A stretch of 64,000 bases of DNA from NCBI GenBank assembly GCA_033977485.1, contig CM066997.1, positions 81,376,634 to 81,440,633 of the forward strand. Reading direction: 5' to 3'. Below the pieces are notes generated by a model. It made no database searches and was not told the origin of the DNA. It saw only the letters and a list, made by a program, of their open reading frames with translations. Below, one piece after another: positions 1-10,003 of this stretch. Numbering within the stretch: position 1 is the stretch's first letter; every line of letters starts with the position of its first letter. Made by a program: the position numbers and the translations under genes. The DNA comes from Hydrangea macrophylla. Taxonomy: Eukaryota; Streptophyta; Magnoliopsida; Cornales; Hydrangeaceae.

Positions 1-381
1 ATTGTTTGAAGGTCTAGAACAAGAAGAATTCATTTCAAAAGCCTAAATTCCTTTGTTCTTCATCAATTTTTCCTTTTTATTTTTAAAATAATAATAAAAG
101 AGTAATAATAGTTTCAAAACTCCCAAACCTCTTTTCTTGGATCTTTGCTATCTCGAACGCCCTAATTTATCTACCATATGTATTTAATATTCAATAAATC
201 ATAGTAACTTGCCCTTGAAGATCTGTTCACTTATTTTGAAATCAAATTTGATTGAAAAATCTTTTCAAAGTTCATGAAGAGTTCTTTGAAGACCGTCCAA
301 GTGCACCGGACAGTATCATCATTATATCCAAAGATAATTCTCCCTAGGTTTGATAGTTCGGTCAAAATTGGGGTGTCTACA
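1..381 (-). repeat. Edge of an Ogre-like 3' LTR, cut by window start
   Basis: Read on the minus strand, the LTR begins at 381 with TGTAGACACCCC, the same start as the LTRs of P1 and P2 further right. It is preceded by the same polypurine tract (plus-strand GTTTGCCCCTCTTT from 382). After the first dozen bases it differs from the P1/P2 LTRs, so it is a related but distinct family. The rest lies outside the window. Confidence 0.7.
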
Positions 382-869
382 GTTTGCCCCTCTTTGATAG
401 ATCTTTTGTGATGCAATGCATATCACAAGCGAAATGTTGAATCCTGGTGAGAATAAGCCTTTGACCGGGCTATAGAACCGAAGTAAAACAAATTACGTTG
501 CAAAAATGGCTACTAACATGGCTGGTGCTGATCATGCCCCACAGTGAACTGCATACGTATCCTTAGAGGAATCAGACTTGAGCTTAGTGCAAGCAAAAGA
601 TCACACACAAGCACAAATAATCATATGGATGAATGCACCTATCCTATCGTGATGCACATGGTCATGTAGTGATGGCTTTCAATGCAATTTCATGCTAACT
701 GCTTTCATGTGATGCATGTGCGATGATTCGGAATCACACTATCTCTAGTGATAAGAATTCATTCTATGCCTTAAATCCTTCTTTCCTGACATTGTCCCAT
801 TCTGGGAAGGTTGGATTTTTAACGAGATGATTGCCACAGATGCATTTCATGCGTTATACTATTTCTCAA

Positions 870-1265
870 TTTGGTGGGATTCGGAGTCGCTCCAAACCCC
901 ATGTTTCTAAGAATCAAAATCGCTCCAGATTTAATGATTCTAACTTTTAATATGAAAATCAATGTCGTACTAGACAATGATTCCAATTTTAGTAGAAAAA
1001 TCAATGTCGCTCCAGACAATGATTCCAAAAAAGTCAAAACCACTCTAGATTTAATGATTCATTTTTCGCAGAAAAATCAATGTCGCTCCAGACAATGATT
1101 CTAAAACAAAAAGTCATAATCGCTCCAAATTTAATGATTCATTTTTCACAGAAAAATCAATGTCACTCAAGGCAATGATTCCAAAAAAAATTATCAAAAT
1201 CGCTTTAGAATTAATGATTCATTTTTTCCAAAAAATCAATGTCACTACAGACAATGATTCCAATG
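870..1265. repeat. 79-bp minisatellite, about 5 copies
   Basis: The phrase GTCRCTNCAGACAATGATTC recurs near 963, 1004, 1082, 1161 and 1240. The last three intervals are 78-79 bp and the first is shorter. Runs resembling ATCGCTCCAGATTTAATGATTC alternate with it. The array lies in the 3' untranslated part of an Ogre-like element. Confidence 0.75.
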
Positions 1266-1299
1266 ACAACCACATGGAGTTGGAAATTCATTTTCGTTT

Positions 1300-1775
1300 C
1301 AAAATCTAGAGTCGCACGACTTGAAAATTTATTTAAAAAATTTGGAGCCACAGTGACTCGGGAATTCATTTTCGATTCAGAATCTGGAGATGCGCAGATT
1401 TGAAAATTCATTTTAAAAATCTGGAGTCACATGGACTCGAAAATTCATTTCATTTCAAAATCTGGAGTCATGCGGACTCAAAAAATTACTTTCGAAAATC
1501 TGGAGTCACGCAGACTCGAAAATTTAGTTCAAAATTTGGAGTCACACGGGCTCGAAAATTCATTTTTCTAAAATTTTTGGAGTCACGCAGACTCAAAAAT
1601 TCATTTTCATTTCAAGATATCGAGTCACACAGACTTAGAAATTCATATTTCCTAAAAAGTCTGGAGTCGTGCGGTCTCGAAGAATCATTTCATAAAAAAT
1701 TTGGAGTCACGCAAACTCGAAAAATCATTTTCATTCCCAGATTTGGAGTGGCACGGACTCGAAAATTCATTTTTA
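1300..1775. repeat. About 40-bp minisatellite with GAGTC/GACTC dyad, about 12 copies
   Basis: The core GGAGTCACGCGGACTCGAAA recurs roughly every 37-43 bp, for example near 1424, 1465, 1502, 1539, 1580, 1664, 1703 and 1746. Each core is an imperfect inverted repeat (GAGTC...GACTC). It is unrelated in sequence to the 79-bp array just before it. Confidence 0.8.
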
Positions 1776-1800
1776 ATTATCTTCTAGGAACCAAAGTGCA

Positions 1801-2260
1801 ATAATGGGGGCAAACTTTGGGGATTTAAATCCTAGATTTGGAACTTATTTGAATTCTGGAAGGAGAAATAACCGACCCTTTAGTTACCTAATTTGTGGCA
1901 TACGCATAAGGATGTGGCACTTACTAAGTGCCGTGGCGGTACTCAGCAAGTGTCGCGTAGCAGTCAGTGACTACCGTTCACCTCTTTTCGAGTGCCGTTC
2001 GCAGTGCAGATCAGTCTCTATTTTCATTTTTCATTCATTTTCTTTCTTTCTCAGCACTTCTCAATTCAGATTTCTCTCTCAAAATTTTTCTCCATTCACT
2101 CCCAATGATCTAAAGGACTAACAGGTTAGTTCTTCTTGATCAGATTCTATTTTTCTCTTTCATTCTTATCATTTTCTTGATTTCTCTTTTCTTTTACCCC
2201 TTTTTCAAAAATTTGAATTTCTTTATCTTTTTCTCTCTTTCCCTCGATAGATTGATTGCC
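1801..2260 (+). promoter_or_regulatory. Upstream region of the Tat antisense gene
   Basis: No gene is seen. A PPT-like run (ATGGGGGCAAACTTTGG) sits at 1804-1820. A GC-rich repeated stretch with GTGCCG/GTGTCGC words covers about 1930-1960. A long pyrimidine-rich tract fills 2010-2250 immediately before the start codon at 2261, as expected of a plant 5' untranslated leader. No clear TATA box is seen. The promoter role is inferred from position only. Confidence 0.35.
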
Positions 2261-2770
2261 ATGGCCAGCGATTTGGGTGGCTCGGGTGGTTCGACCAGGA
2301 AGAAGAGGAAGTACAAGCCCGTTCCTCACAGCGACCCTACTTTTCTACTTTGTGACCCCGATTTGCACATATCTGCTCTGGTGTTCGGATGAGAGGTGCA
2401 TTCACTTTTCTTATTCTCTTTTGATTCTTCAATTCTTTGCTCATTACCCTAATGGCATTCAAATGTACACGCTTGATGAAAACTTTTCCAAATGCTTTCA
2501 TTTATTATTATTATTATTTTTTCTTTTCCTTTTTCTTCTTTCTCTCATTATTTTTTCTTTTTTTTTTTTGGTGCCATACTGATTTTAGAATTTGTGCTTT
2601 CTTGCAGCTTCAGCTCGAGTCGCCGAAGGGCCATGGCAGCCTTGCCCACGACTTTGAGTGTATAAGTCCCTGAAAGCCCTGAAGGATATTGTGAAGGGCT
2701 CCGATAGATTCACACTCTTGCAGAGCGGTGGTGGCTTTGGGATTGTGCCATTAAACCCGGTCTTTAAATA
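2261..2770 (+). pseudogene. 5' part of the antisense gene of the Tat element (two exons)
   Basis: A start codon at 2261 opens MASDLGGSGGSTRKKRKYKP, a basic serine/glycine-rich N-terminus that continues to a TGA at 2390-2392. A plausible donor (GAG/GTGCAT, about 2395) and acceptor (TTTCTTGCAG, ending 2607) bound a 210-bp T-rich intron. After the acceptor, reading resumes with LQLESPKGHGSLAHDF. A one-base shift near 2659 then leads into YKSLKALKDIVKGSDRFTLL and on to FKY, where an LTR starts at 2771. The 3' end lies beyond the insertion at 13056-13356. Tat-lineage elements (Grande, Retand and relatives) are known to carry such antisense ORFs between integrase and the 3' LTR. The TGA and the shift indicate decay. 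The product's function is unknown. Confidence 0.55.
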
Positions 2771-3917
2771 TGTGAGATTTGGCATTTTATATATAGATAT
2801 CATTTATACATTTCATTGTGTATGTTTCATGAGATGGTTGCTTGTAATCCTTAAGTATCATAGTAGGCAATTCGTGTGTGTATGAGATACATACAAGTGA
2901 GTACGAATTACTATTCTTTGATACTTAGAACTTGTCACTGTGGTTGAGGAGATTGGATATCTTATAAGGTATACACTGTAGCATTACTAACTACCATTAG
3001 ATAGAGTGATGAATCTCAATCACTAGAGTATGACTCTTAGTTAATATGCTAGAGCTTATAGTGCATTGACGAACCATGATATTCCTATTGACATATAAAA
3101 CGGTCAATAGTCGATAGGAACTCATAACTTGTATAAGGTACGTGTTCTCAATCTTGAGACGATTATGGATATAGACTATGGATGTGATTGCTTCGAGTTA
3201 CCAATTAGTGAGGTCTTACAAGATTAGCACCTGGGTATCTTGGGTATGCCATATTTATAGGATTGTGAACATATATTGTCAAGATAGAATCTACCCTTTG
3301 ATAAAGAGTAAACATTCCCTTGAGAATGTCACCAAGTTAATTACTGAGAATTGCAATCTTGTTGGTAAGTAGTTATCAACATGTTTGGTAAACATGATAG
3401 GTGAATGGGACTTAAGGAATAGACGATGTAATCATAATTCAGGTTGACAGTAACAGTTATCCGACTACCTAAATATGATTATGAATGCTAACGATAAAGA
3501 AACATTAGTACACTATACAAGTCTAACTATCACTTCAGATTTGTTCTTTTGCGTTGGAGTGCAGTTATAATTATATAGTGGAGTTAACGTTAACTGATCA
3601 GTTGGTTAATTCGCTAATCAAAGAGTTGGTCATTGTCACGCCCCGGAGCAGCATAAATAGAGAAAAATAAATTTCCTTTATGGGTCCATAAGGAATGACA
3701 GGTGAAAGTCACTAATAATCCACACCACACAGTACTAGTCCAAAAGAAAAGCAACAGTAATCAACTGAAAATAGCACACAGTGCTAACTATTACAAAATA
3801 TCAGAGTATGGTCCACAGGATCACAACAGGTCTGAAGACAACAAATGCCCAAGTACCCGCTTTCAAAAGATTTAACAGAACAACTGAAATTAAATCTAAT
3901 TATAACATCTTCAGTCT

Positions 3918-4184
3918 TCAACTGGCATAAGGATAATCCTTCCTTGCGTAACTGTCATCGGTGGGGCCCTCCTCTGGATAATAATCATCAGTGTACTGGT
4001 CCTTACCTGCAGAATAAGGGGCAGGATATTCTGGACGGGGAATGTCCAGGCAATAAGAGGCCGTCAGCTTACTGAGAGCTGAGTGAGCAAAAACTAACGA
4101 AGTACCAATTATCTGAAATAAACACGAGCTTATGAAAACACGAGTTAACATCTTATTATAACCATATCTTGTTTCTCTATTCAT
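3918..4184 (-). CDS. Small ORF in the solo LTR ending in an acidic, aromatic peptide
   Basis: This is an 88-codon open frame near the 3' end of the LTR. The last third is rich in Asp, Glu and Tyr and ends DYPYAS-stop. Similar tails occur in frame at the same place in four other chromovirus LTRs here: 12616-12735, 25345-25443, 25815-25862 and 63985-64000. A splice-acceptor-like TTCTGCAG precedes the acidic part, so the true start may lie elsewhere. Whether it is translated is unknown; conservation of the tail is the only support. Confidence 0.3.
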   Translation of the reverse strand: MNRETRYGYNKMLTRVFISSCLFQIIGTSLVFAHSALSKLTASYCLDIPRPEYPAPYSAGKDQYTDDYYPEEGPTDDSYARKDYPYAS

Positions 4185-4289
4185 TCTTGTAAACCGACCC
4201 TTAACGTCTTGTTACTCGAATACCGAACTCGACAGATTCTGATCTTTCATGAACAGACTCAATCGTTTAACTCTAGGGATACACCCTTA

Positions 4290-4610
4290 TTCTGTCCATC
4301 GCTTTTAAGAGCAATGGTCCTGCTCACCGCATGTCATGGACTCCACGTCAGCCTGTCCCCAGCTTTTAAGAACAATGGTCCTGTTCACCGCATTTCAGGG
4401 ATATAACGTTTTGAACAAGGCATATCAATCTATTGCCACGACTTAACGTCATCTACTAATGATCCCAGCTCACCGCTTTTAAGAACCATGGTCCGGTTCA
4501 CCGCTTTTAAGAGCATATCATAGATCATCCAGTCTATCTTAAGACTTCTTGGTCCAGCTCACCGCTTTTAAGAACCATGGTCCGGTTCACCGCTTTTAAG
4601 AGCATATCAT
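4290..4610 (-). repeat. Internal minisatellite of the family A LTR
   Basis: Phrases such as CACCGCTTTTAAGAGCATGG recur at about 4300-4390 and 4470-4610, with two adjacent copies nearly identical. The same word in reverse (TTCTTAAAAGCGGTGAAC) forms the array at 12030-12330 in the family B LTR. Confidence 0.7.
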
Positions 4611-4917
4611 GACCAATCGTCCATCCACGTACCATTCCCGGAACTTACCAAACCTACTTACGTTCCATTCTACATCGACACATGACAATTCCCAATGTGG
4701 CCTGACTACTCGGATTAAAAGAAACGGATATCAAACTCATATCAAAATCAACACGTCACCCATGTCTTCATATTCTTTTTATTCATTATCCATTAATCTT
4801 TGGTGTCACATTACTCCCGTCTACCCCATAGTCGCATCATGAAATTCCAAATCAGGAATCGAACAACTAAACCTCTTATATAATAAATAGGCAAAGGAAA
4901 CCATGTTCTGCTCATGT

Positions 4918-5124
4918 CAATCGATTGAGATCATGTCAATCGATTGGTATCAAAATCATGTCAATCGATTGAAATCCTATTCAATCGATTGGGATGCAAC
5001 TGATGTCAATCGATTGAGATTATGTCAATCGATTAGTATCTGAAAAGTGTCAATCGATTGAAATTCTATTCAATCGATTGGGATACAACTGATGTCAATC
5101 GATTGAGATTATGTCAATCGATTG
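4918..5124. promoter_or_regulatory. CAATCGATTG palindrome array, distal cluster (LTR A)
   Basis: About ten copies of the perfect 10-bp palindrome CAATCGATTG (one CAATCGATTA) are spaced 19-35 bp apart. The cluster lies 824-1030 bp from the LTR start, downstream of the TATA box. Function unknown. Confidence 0.7.
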
Positions 5125-5526
5125 GTACTACGTCTTCTCCAGCAGATTGTAAAAATAGCATATATAAACGTACACAACATGCATGTAACCCATCTAAACA
5201 TCATAATAGCTTATATAAACTTCATATAAAGGGACCAAGTGAGTTAGAAACTCACCTAGGGTGCGTTTGGCTTGTATTAAGCTTGAAACCTCCAAGCTTT
5301 CTCTCTTTCTCCTCTTCTCTGTCTCTGTCTTCTCTCTCTGTCTCCTCCTTTCTTTTCTTTCTTCTTCTTTCTGCTTCTCCTATCTTCTCTTTCTGCTTCC
5401 AAGGCAGTGTGTGTGTAGAGTGTGTATATATGTATAAATATAGATATATGTATGTATATATCTCAAGAGTATGTCTCTCCCTCTCTCAATGGTCTGAAAA
5501 ACAGCCCCAAGGCCATGAATGAACAA

Positions 5527-5538
5527 GTATATATAGGG
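5527..5538 (-). promoter_or_regulatory. TATA box of the family A LTR
   Basis: Minus-strand CCCTATATATAC lies about 410 bp inside the LTR, between the two palindrome clusters. It is followed in the transcribed direction by a pyrimidine/purine-rich leader. Confidence 0.6.
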
Positions 5539-5598
5539 ATAAGGGAGTGCCACGCGTTTAAAGCTGAAGGAAAGAAGAAAACATTTCTCAGGTTATGT

Positions 5599-5853
5599 CA
5601 ATCGATTGAGACACCAGTCAATCGATTGGTAACAGATATTTGTAGTCAATCGATTAGAAACAATGTCAATCGATTGGGATGAATGGCAATCGATTGGAAA
5701 TGTTGACACGTAATCACTTTTAGTCGGTTGAATGTCAATCGATTGGAAAACTTATCAATCGATTGGTATCAGAAAAGTGTCAATCGATTGGAACAATGTC
5801 AATCGATTGGTATCAGAAAAGTGTCAATCGGTTGGAACAATGTCAATCGATTG
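5599..5853. promoter_or_regulatory. CAATCGATTG palindrome array, promoter-proximal cluster (LTR A)
   Basis: Eleven to twelve copies of CAATCGATTG or one-base variants (CAATCGGTTG, CAATCGATTA) lie 60-330 bp upstream of the LTR TATA box at 5527. The position within U3 suggests protein-binding sites. This is inference from arrangement only. Confidence 0.65.
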
Positions 5854-6065
5854 GTATCAAAAATTCACCAAAAGGAAGAGAAAGTTTATACGAGTATAGA
5901 AATGAAATACCAGGTTTTATTAATATACCGAAATACAGGGTATTACAGTCATAGGGATTAACAATTAGTCTGAGCCAATAATAAAGAACCTAGGAGATCC
6001 CACTCTTAGCTCTGCAAGAATGCTTAGATAGGCATATAAGGATGTTAGTTTGATAGATTGAACAA

Positions 6066-6200
6066 GGTTCGATCGATTGAAGTCAAGTTCAGGTCGATCG
6101 ATTGAACTAGTTTTGATCGATCAAAAGTTTGATCGATCTGGTCGATCGAAAGAGTTTTGATTGATTGAACTCTAAAGTCGGTTTGGAATCTATAAATAGG
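6066..6200 (+). promoter_or_regulatory. GATCGATC palindrome cluster and TATA box of the unplaced LTR
   Basis: Between 6066 and 6172 there are about six variants of TTCGATCGATCGAA, a palindromic word. They end about 20 bp before the TATA box CTATAAATAGG (6190-6200). The inverted paralogue has the same arrangement at 31370-31512. Confidence 0.6.
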
Positions 6201-6559
6201 GTAGCTGCATACAGAAAAAAGTTGAAATTTGTTTTTTAATTCTGGAGAGCTGTAGAAACTATTTTAGGGTTTTTTTTAGCATTCTAATCCTCACTATTTG
6301 GGTTCCCACCAACCCTAGTCCCTCCAGGAGCATTCATTGGAGATATACGGGTGAAGATCACCTAGTGGGAGTTGTTGTACACTAAAGGAAGAAGACTAAA
6401 TAAGAATTGGGTTTAAGACACAAAGGAACTGCATACTATCTTTCTCCCTACGCATCTACATAATTGATAAGTAGAAGATCCAGGCTACCAATAAAGTTTT
6501 TGAAACTTGTTTTTTCGTTGCGCATGATTTAATGTTTTTCGTAAACTAAATCCTATAAT

Positions 6560-6572
6560 TGGTATCAGAGCC
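6560..6572 (+). other. Primer-binding site, initiator-Met tRNA type
   Basis: TGGTATCAGAGCC is the standard plant PBS complementary to the 3' end of initiator methionine tRNA. It marks the LTR end just upstream and the start of an interior. Confidence 0.85.
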
Positions 6573-7760
6573 AAGCTTATTTGGATCTACAGATGCATTT
6601 TTGGAACACTAGTTTTGATTTGCATGTTGTTTTAGGACTATTTTTTGAAAATGCATTGTCACAAAACTATTTCTGTAGCAATTTCGCAGCAGAAAATAAA
6701 TCTGTGATTGCATTGGATGCATGGCATTTTTGATCGATCGAAAGTGTTTTGATCGATTATAATTATTTGTGTTCAATCAATTAAAAGAGTTTCGATCGAT
6801 CGATATAGGCCTATCAATGGACCGGATCTTGGCCCGGATTCGGTCCGGATCCGGCACTTTTTGATGGATCTGAGATTTTTTTTAGAACCAGATCCATATC
6901 CATATCCGGATCCGTTTAGAATGTTAGGTTGACGGATCAGATATGGTTTTGTGGTATCCGATCCGTCTAAGATCCGGATCCGAATAAGAAGAAACAATGC
7001 ACAAAAAATATAAATATATTACACTAGATAATATTACTATTACATATAAAATTGAACAACATATATATTATACACTAGATTATACATATTTACTTTCAAT
7101 GGTATATTATTTTGATTTAAAAATAGGATTTTTCTTCATAATCAAGTGTATTGATAGGTTAAACGTTGATTGATTTTTGTGTATGCATAGAGAAAAATAA
7201 TAATAAACAATAGTTTCTATGGTAATACTAGAATATATATATATAAGCAACTAAGTTGCCATTTTAGATCCGACAAACGAATCCGAATATCCAGATCTGA
7301 CCAAATCTGGATATGGATTAAAAAAGCAGATCCGACGGATAAATGAACCAGATTTGGATAATAGAATTGTTAACGAATCTGGATCTGGTTTGTGTGGATC
7401 CGGTCCAGATCTGGTCCATTTATAGGCCTAGATCAAACAATACAGGGTTCAAGCGATCGAACGAGTTTCGATCGATCGAACATTATTCTGTTCGATTGAT
7501 TGATCTCAGTTCAATCGATCAAATGTGATTCTCTGTCCAGATATTTTTTCATAGTTTTAAAATTTTTAAAAACATTTATTTGAACTTTTACACTGTTTTG
7601 AAAATTTTTAAATCTGTATGTGAATTTTCTTGTTCGATCGATTAAACTATGTTCAATCAATTGAAAGTTCGATCGATCGAAATGTGATAGAGAACTTAAG
7701 ATGCTGAATTAATGTTTTAATCAATTCCATGAAGAGTTCATGGAATATGAAAGTCAATTA
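6573..7760 (+). mobile_element. Leader of the unplaced retrotransposon, no ORF
   Basis: Apart from the MITE at 6806-7430, this stretch is AT-rich. It carries more GATCGATC palindromes (about 6733-6805 and 7452-7520, and again 7633-7682), matching those in the LTR. No gag is recognisable, and the rest of the element is lost or scrambled before 10004. Confidence 0.45.
6806..7430. mobile_element. hAT-like MITE, 625 bp
   Basis: Terminal inverted repeats TAGGCCTATCAATGGACC and TAGGCCTATAAATGGACC (right end read in reverse) differ at one position and pair over about 25 bp. The ends resemble hAT MITE termini of the TAGGG-TGTCAATGG kind. Subterminal GGATCC/GATCCGGATCC words are abundant, and there is no transposase. 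The 8-bp flanks GATCGATA and GATCAAAC match poorly, so the TSD is not clean. Confidence 0.6.
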
Positions 7761-7919
7761 GGGGTTCCAATGGCTGTATATATTTATTTCATATGCGTGA
7801 ATGTGTGTATGTCTAATCCTTTTATATATATCATTTGCATCGGTGATGAATCACATAGTTTGCGTAGAGAATCGTTAACTTCAGTTGTGAAATGCCTCTC
7901 CCACTCCACTACAAAAACA

Positions 7920-8075
7920 AGGGTTACATACGTATCTCGACACGAGATATGACAAAGAGAATGGTTATTGTCATACTTTAATAAGGGCCGCATACGTATC
8001 TAGACATGAGATAAGTGAAAGAAAATGGTTATGGTGGCACCCTAGTAATACGTATCTCGACTCGAGAATAGGCTG
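7920..8075. repeat. Three tandem units of about 62 bp with an inverted repeat
   Basis: ATACGTATCTCGACACGAGA-type words occur near 7926, 7989 and 8048. Each is a dyad (TATCTCG...CGAGATA). Between them, AAAGARAATGGTTATNGT is repeated. The host element is not identified. Confidence 0.6.
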
Positions 8076-8274
8076 CTTGTAGTTCTGTGTTTTGTATGTG
8101 TGTGAGTGTATGTGTGCAAGTGATTTGAAAAGTTAACCTATCTAGATCGTAAGTGTATGAAACAGTGTTTTGAGTAAAGTTGGTATAACTAGGGACTTTA
8201 ACCTGTAAGGTGTAGCCCTACACTTTAACCTTTGAAAATGGAGTAGTAAGTTTTTGAAAAGAGTGATTTGAGTA

Positions 8275-8750
8275 AAGTGCCGAAAGTAAGGGTCAGTGCC
8301 CAATGGTTTAGAAAAGTATGCTGGAAGTAAGGGTCGGTGCCCAGTGATTTTAAAAAAAGTGTAACAAAAGTAAGGGTAAGTGCCCAAGTAGTTGGAAAAT
8401 GTGGCGGAAGTAAGGGTCGGTGCCCAGTACTTTGAAAAAGTACCGAAAGTAAAGGCTGGTGCCCATATAGTTTTGAAAAAGTGCCAGAAGTAAGGGTCGA
8501 TGCCCAGTTGTTTGGAAAATGTGCCAAGAGTAAGGGTCGGTGCCCAAGTGAGTGAGAAACTGCCAGAAGTAAGGGATAGTGCCCATATAGTTTTGAAAAA
8601 GTACCGGTAGTAAGGGTTGGTGCCCAATGATGTGAGAGTGTACCGGAAATAAGGGTCGGTGCCCAATGATTTGAGAAACGTACTGGAAGTAAGGGTCGGT
8701 GCCCAGTGATTTTAGAAACATGCTAGAAGTAAGGGTCAATGCCAGTAAAG
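8275..8750. repeat. 40-bp minisatellite, about 12 copies
   Basis: GGAAGTAAGGGTCGGTGCCC-type units recur at close to 40-bp intervals, with the core near 8284, 8325, 8369, 8409, 8447, 8489, 8529, 8567, 8609, 8649, 8687 and 8727. Because 40 is not a multiple of three, three overlapping reverse frames stay open here. They are an artefact of the repeat. Confidence 0.9.
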
Positions 8751-10003
8751 ATAAAAAGTAAATTTAATAGTTCTAGTTCGACTAAACAAAAAACCAAGTG
8801 ATCTAGGACTGAGCCAGTCCATGATGGTGGAAAGCAGTAAAGGGTAGATGAACCGACCAGGTGAATTTATAGGGAAACAGCTCCAACCAAAGTATGAGTT
8901 AAGGGTGTTACCTATGAGTTCTGAGTATAGATGTAGCAATTGGTGCCCAGTGGTTTCTATTCATAGTTTTCATTTACGTGTAATAAAATGAATCTTCAAA
9001 GAATTTTTATTGAGAAAAGTCATAGAAATGGGATGGGAAGGCCCAATTCAAAATTGACTTGAATGGACATCATGGTTGGGTCCAGAAGGGCTAAAAAAGT
9101 GATAAAGCCTATAAGTCAGTCTGGAATGGGTCCTAACTATTGAGTGGGACACATAGATGTTAGAATTTGGTCAGAAGAGCTTAAAATCTCATTATAAAAG
9201 GAGAGTAAGTGTCGAAACACTAGATCGGCTAGATCTAAGGTCACTAGTGCATCTGGAGCAGTCGAATCAGTCAAAGAGCCTATAAGTCAAGCCCGAGTAG
9301 GTCCTAACTAAGCTAGGTAGGACCTGTAAGGGTCAAAATATGGCCGAGATAGCGTGAAACGGACATATAAAATGCCAAATAGGTCTTAAAAGTTGGAATT
9401 GGCCAAACCTTAGTTTAACGGTGCATTTGGAATGGCTGAATGATTAGTTGGGAATGAGTGTTCGTTCGTCAAAATTCGGGCCTAGAGTAGAGAAAACTAG
9501 GAAAAATTATAAGTGGGCTAAGAGTACCACATGGCGCATTCTGGTTGGCTGGTCAAAGTTGATTGGCAATGACTGTACTACTGACTAGACTGTTGACTAG
9601 ATGTGCTGACTGGGTAGTCAATGGACACGTGGTGAACTATGATTCATCAGTCAAAGATGACTAAATAGATGACATGGCAGACAATGCCATGTGGTGGTCT
9701 CTGATTGGTCAGGCAATGCTATTGTGGCAGTTAACTACCATTTGTCGACTTATGGTTGGGTGGTCAATGCTGACTCAGCATTGATGTGGCCTGCTAACTG
9801 GGCGGGTCGTCGCCATATACCATCTCCTGATTCATTGGTCAACTACTGAGTCAGCACTGAATATGCTGACTATACATGGGCACGATGTGGTGTAGTAGTA
9901 GAGCGTAAGGCCCACTGTAGCTTCTTTAGTGGCCACTGGAGGTAGGGCAGGTGGCGCTGAGATCGTCTCAGCCAGATGTCGGCGGTGGTGGTGTTGACCA
10001 CCG
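8751..10003. other. Unassigned repetitive DNA
   Basis: I see no coding sequence. Part (about 9530-9900) is full of TGACTGG/GGTCAATG words, so it looks LTR-like. No LTR border, PBS or TSD could be placed. Confidence 0.4.

Larger units (their letters stand above)
382..1800 (-). mobile_element. 3' non-coding interior of the same Ogre-like element
   Basis: No coding sequence is visible. The stretch next to the PPT (about 385-660) parallels the P2 interior at 42267-42560: a PPT, then a short run with AAGCGA, and a CTACGT/ACGTAG-type motif (here about 549-592). The remainder is minisatellite. The right limit near 1800 is only the end of the second tandem array. The junction with the Tat element is not sharp. 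Confidence 0.6.
3634..5947 (-). repeat. Solo LTR, chromovirus (Tekay/Del-like) family A
   Basis: On the minus strand it begins TGTAATACCCTGTATTTCGG at 5947 and ends GGGGCGTGACA at 3634. Perfect 5-bp TSDs GTCAT flank it (3629-3633 and 5948-5952). There is no interior, PPT or second LTR, so it is a product of LTR-LTR recombination. The unoccupied site, with a single GTCAT, survives in the inverted paralogue at 31617-31621. Family relatives are the LTRs at 10661-13046 and 63698-64000. Confidence 0.9.
2771..6558 (+). repeat. LTR of an unplaced retrotransposon, split by a solo LTR
   Basis: Sequence 2771-3633 plus 5953-6558 (about 1.47 kb in all) is one LTR. It starts TGTGAGATTTGGCATTTTAT and ends just before the Met-type PBS at 6560. 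A second copy lies inverted at 31345-32474 and aligns along its whole length. A TATA box (CTATAAATAGG) is at 6190-6200. The 3' border (CCTATAA) is not a canonical CA, probably through mutation. No gag or pol follows, so copia or gypsy membership is undecided. Confidence 0.65.

Noticed and set aside
1400..1804. 134-codon plus-strand frame
   Set aside because: It is made wholly of the 40-bp GAGTC/GACTC minisatellite.
5058..5522. 154-codon plus-strand frame
   Set aside because: It reads through palindromes and CT/TG microsatellite on the antisense strand of the solo LTR.
4918..5853. Interspersed CAATCGATTG words as a CRISPR or integron-like array
   Set aside because: The units are 10-bp palindromes in an LTR promoter region, with no cas or integrase genes.
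8142..8739. Three overlapping reverse frames of 100-174 codons
   Set aside because: They are produced by the 40-bp tandem repeat, which lacks stops in these frames. There is no start context or domain.
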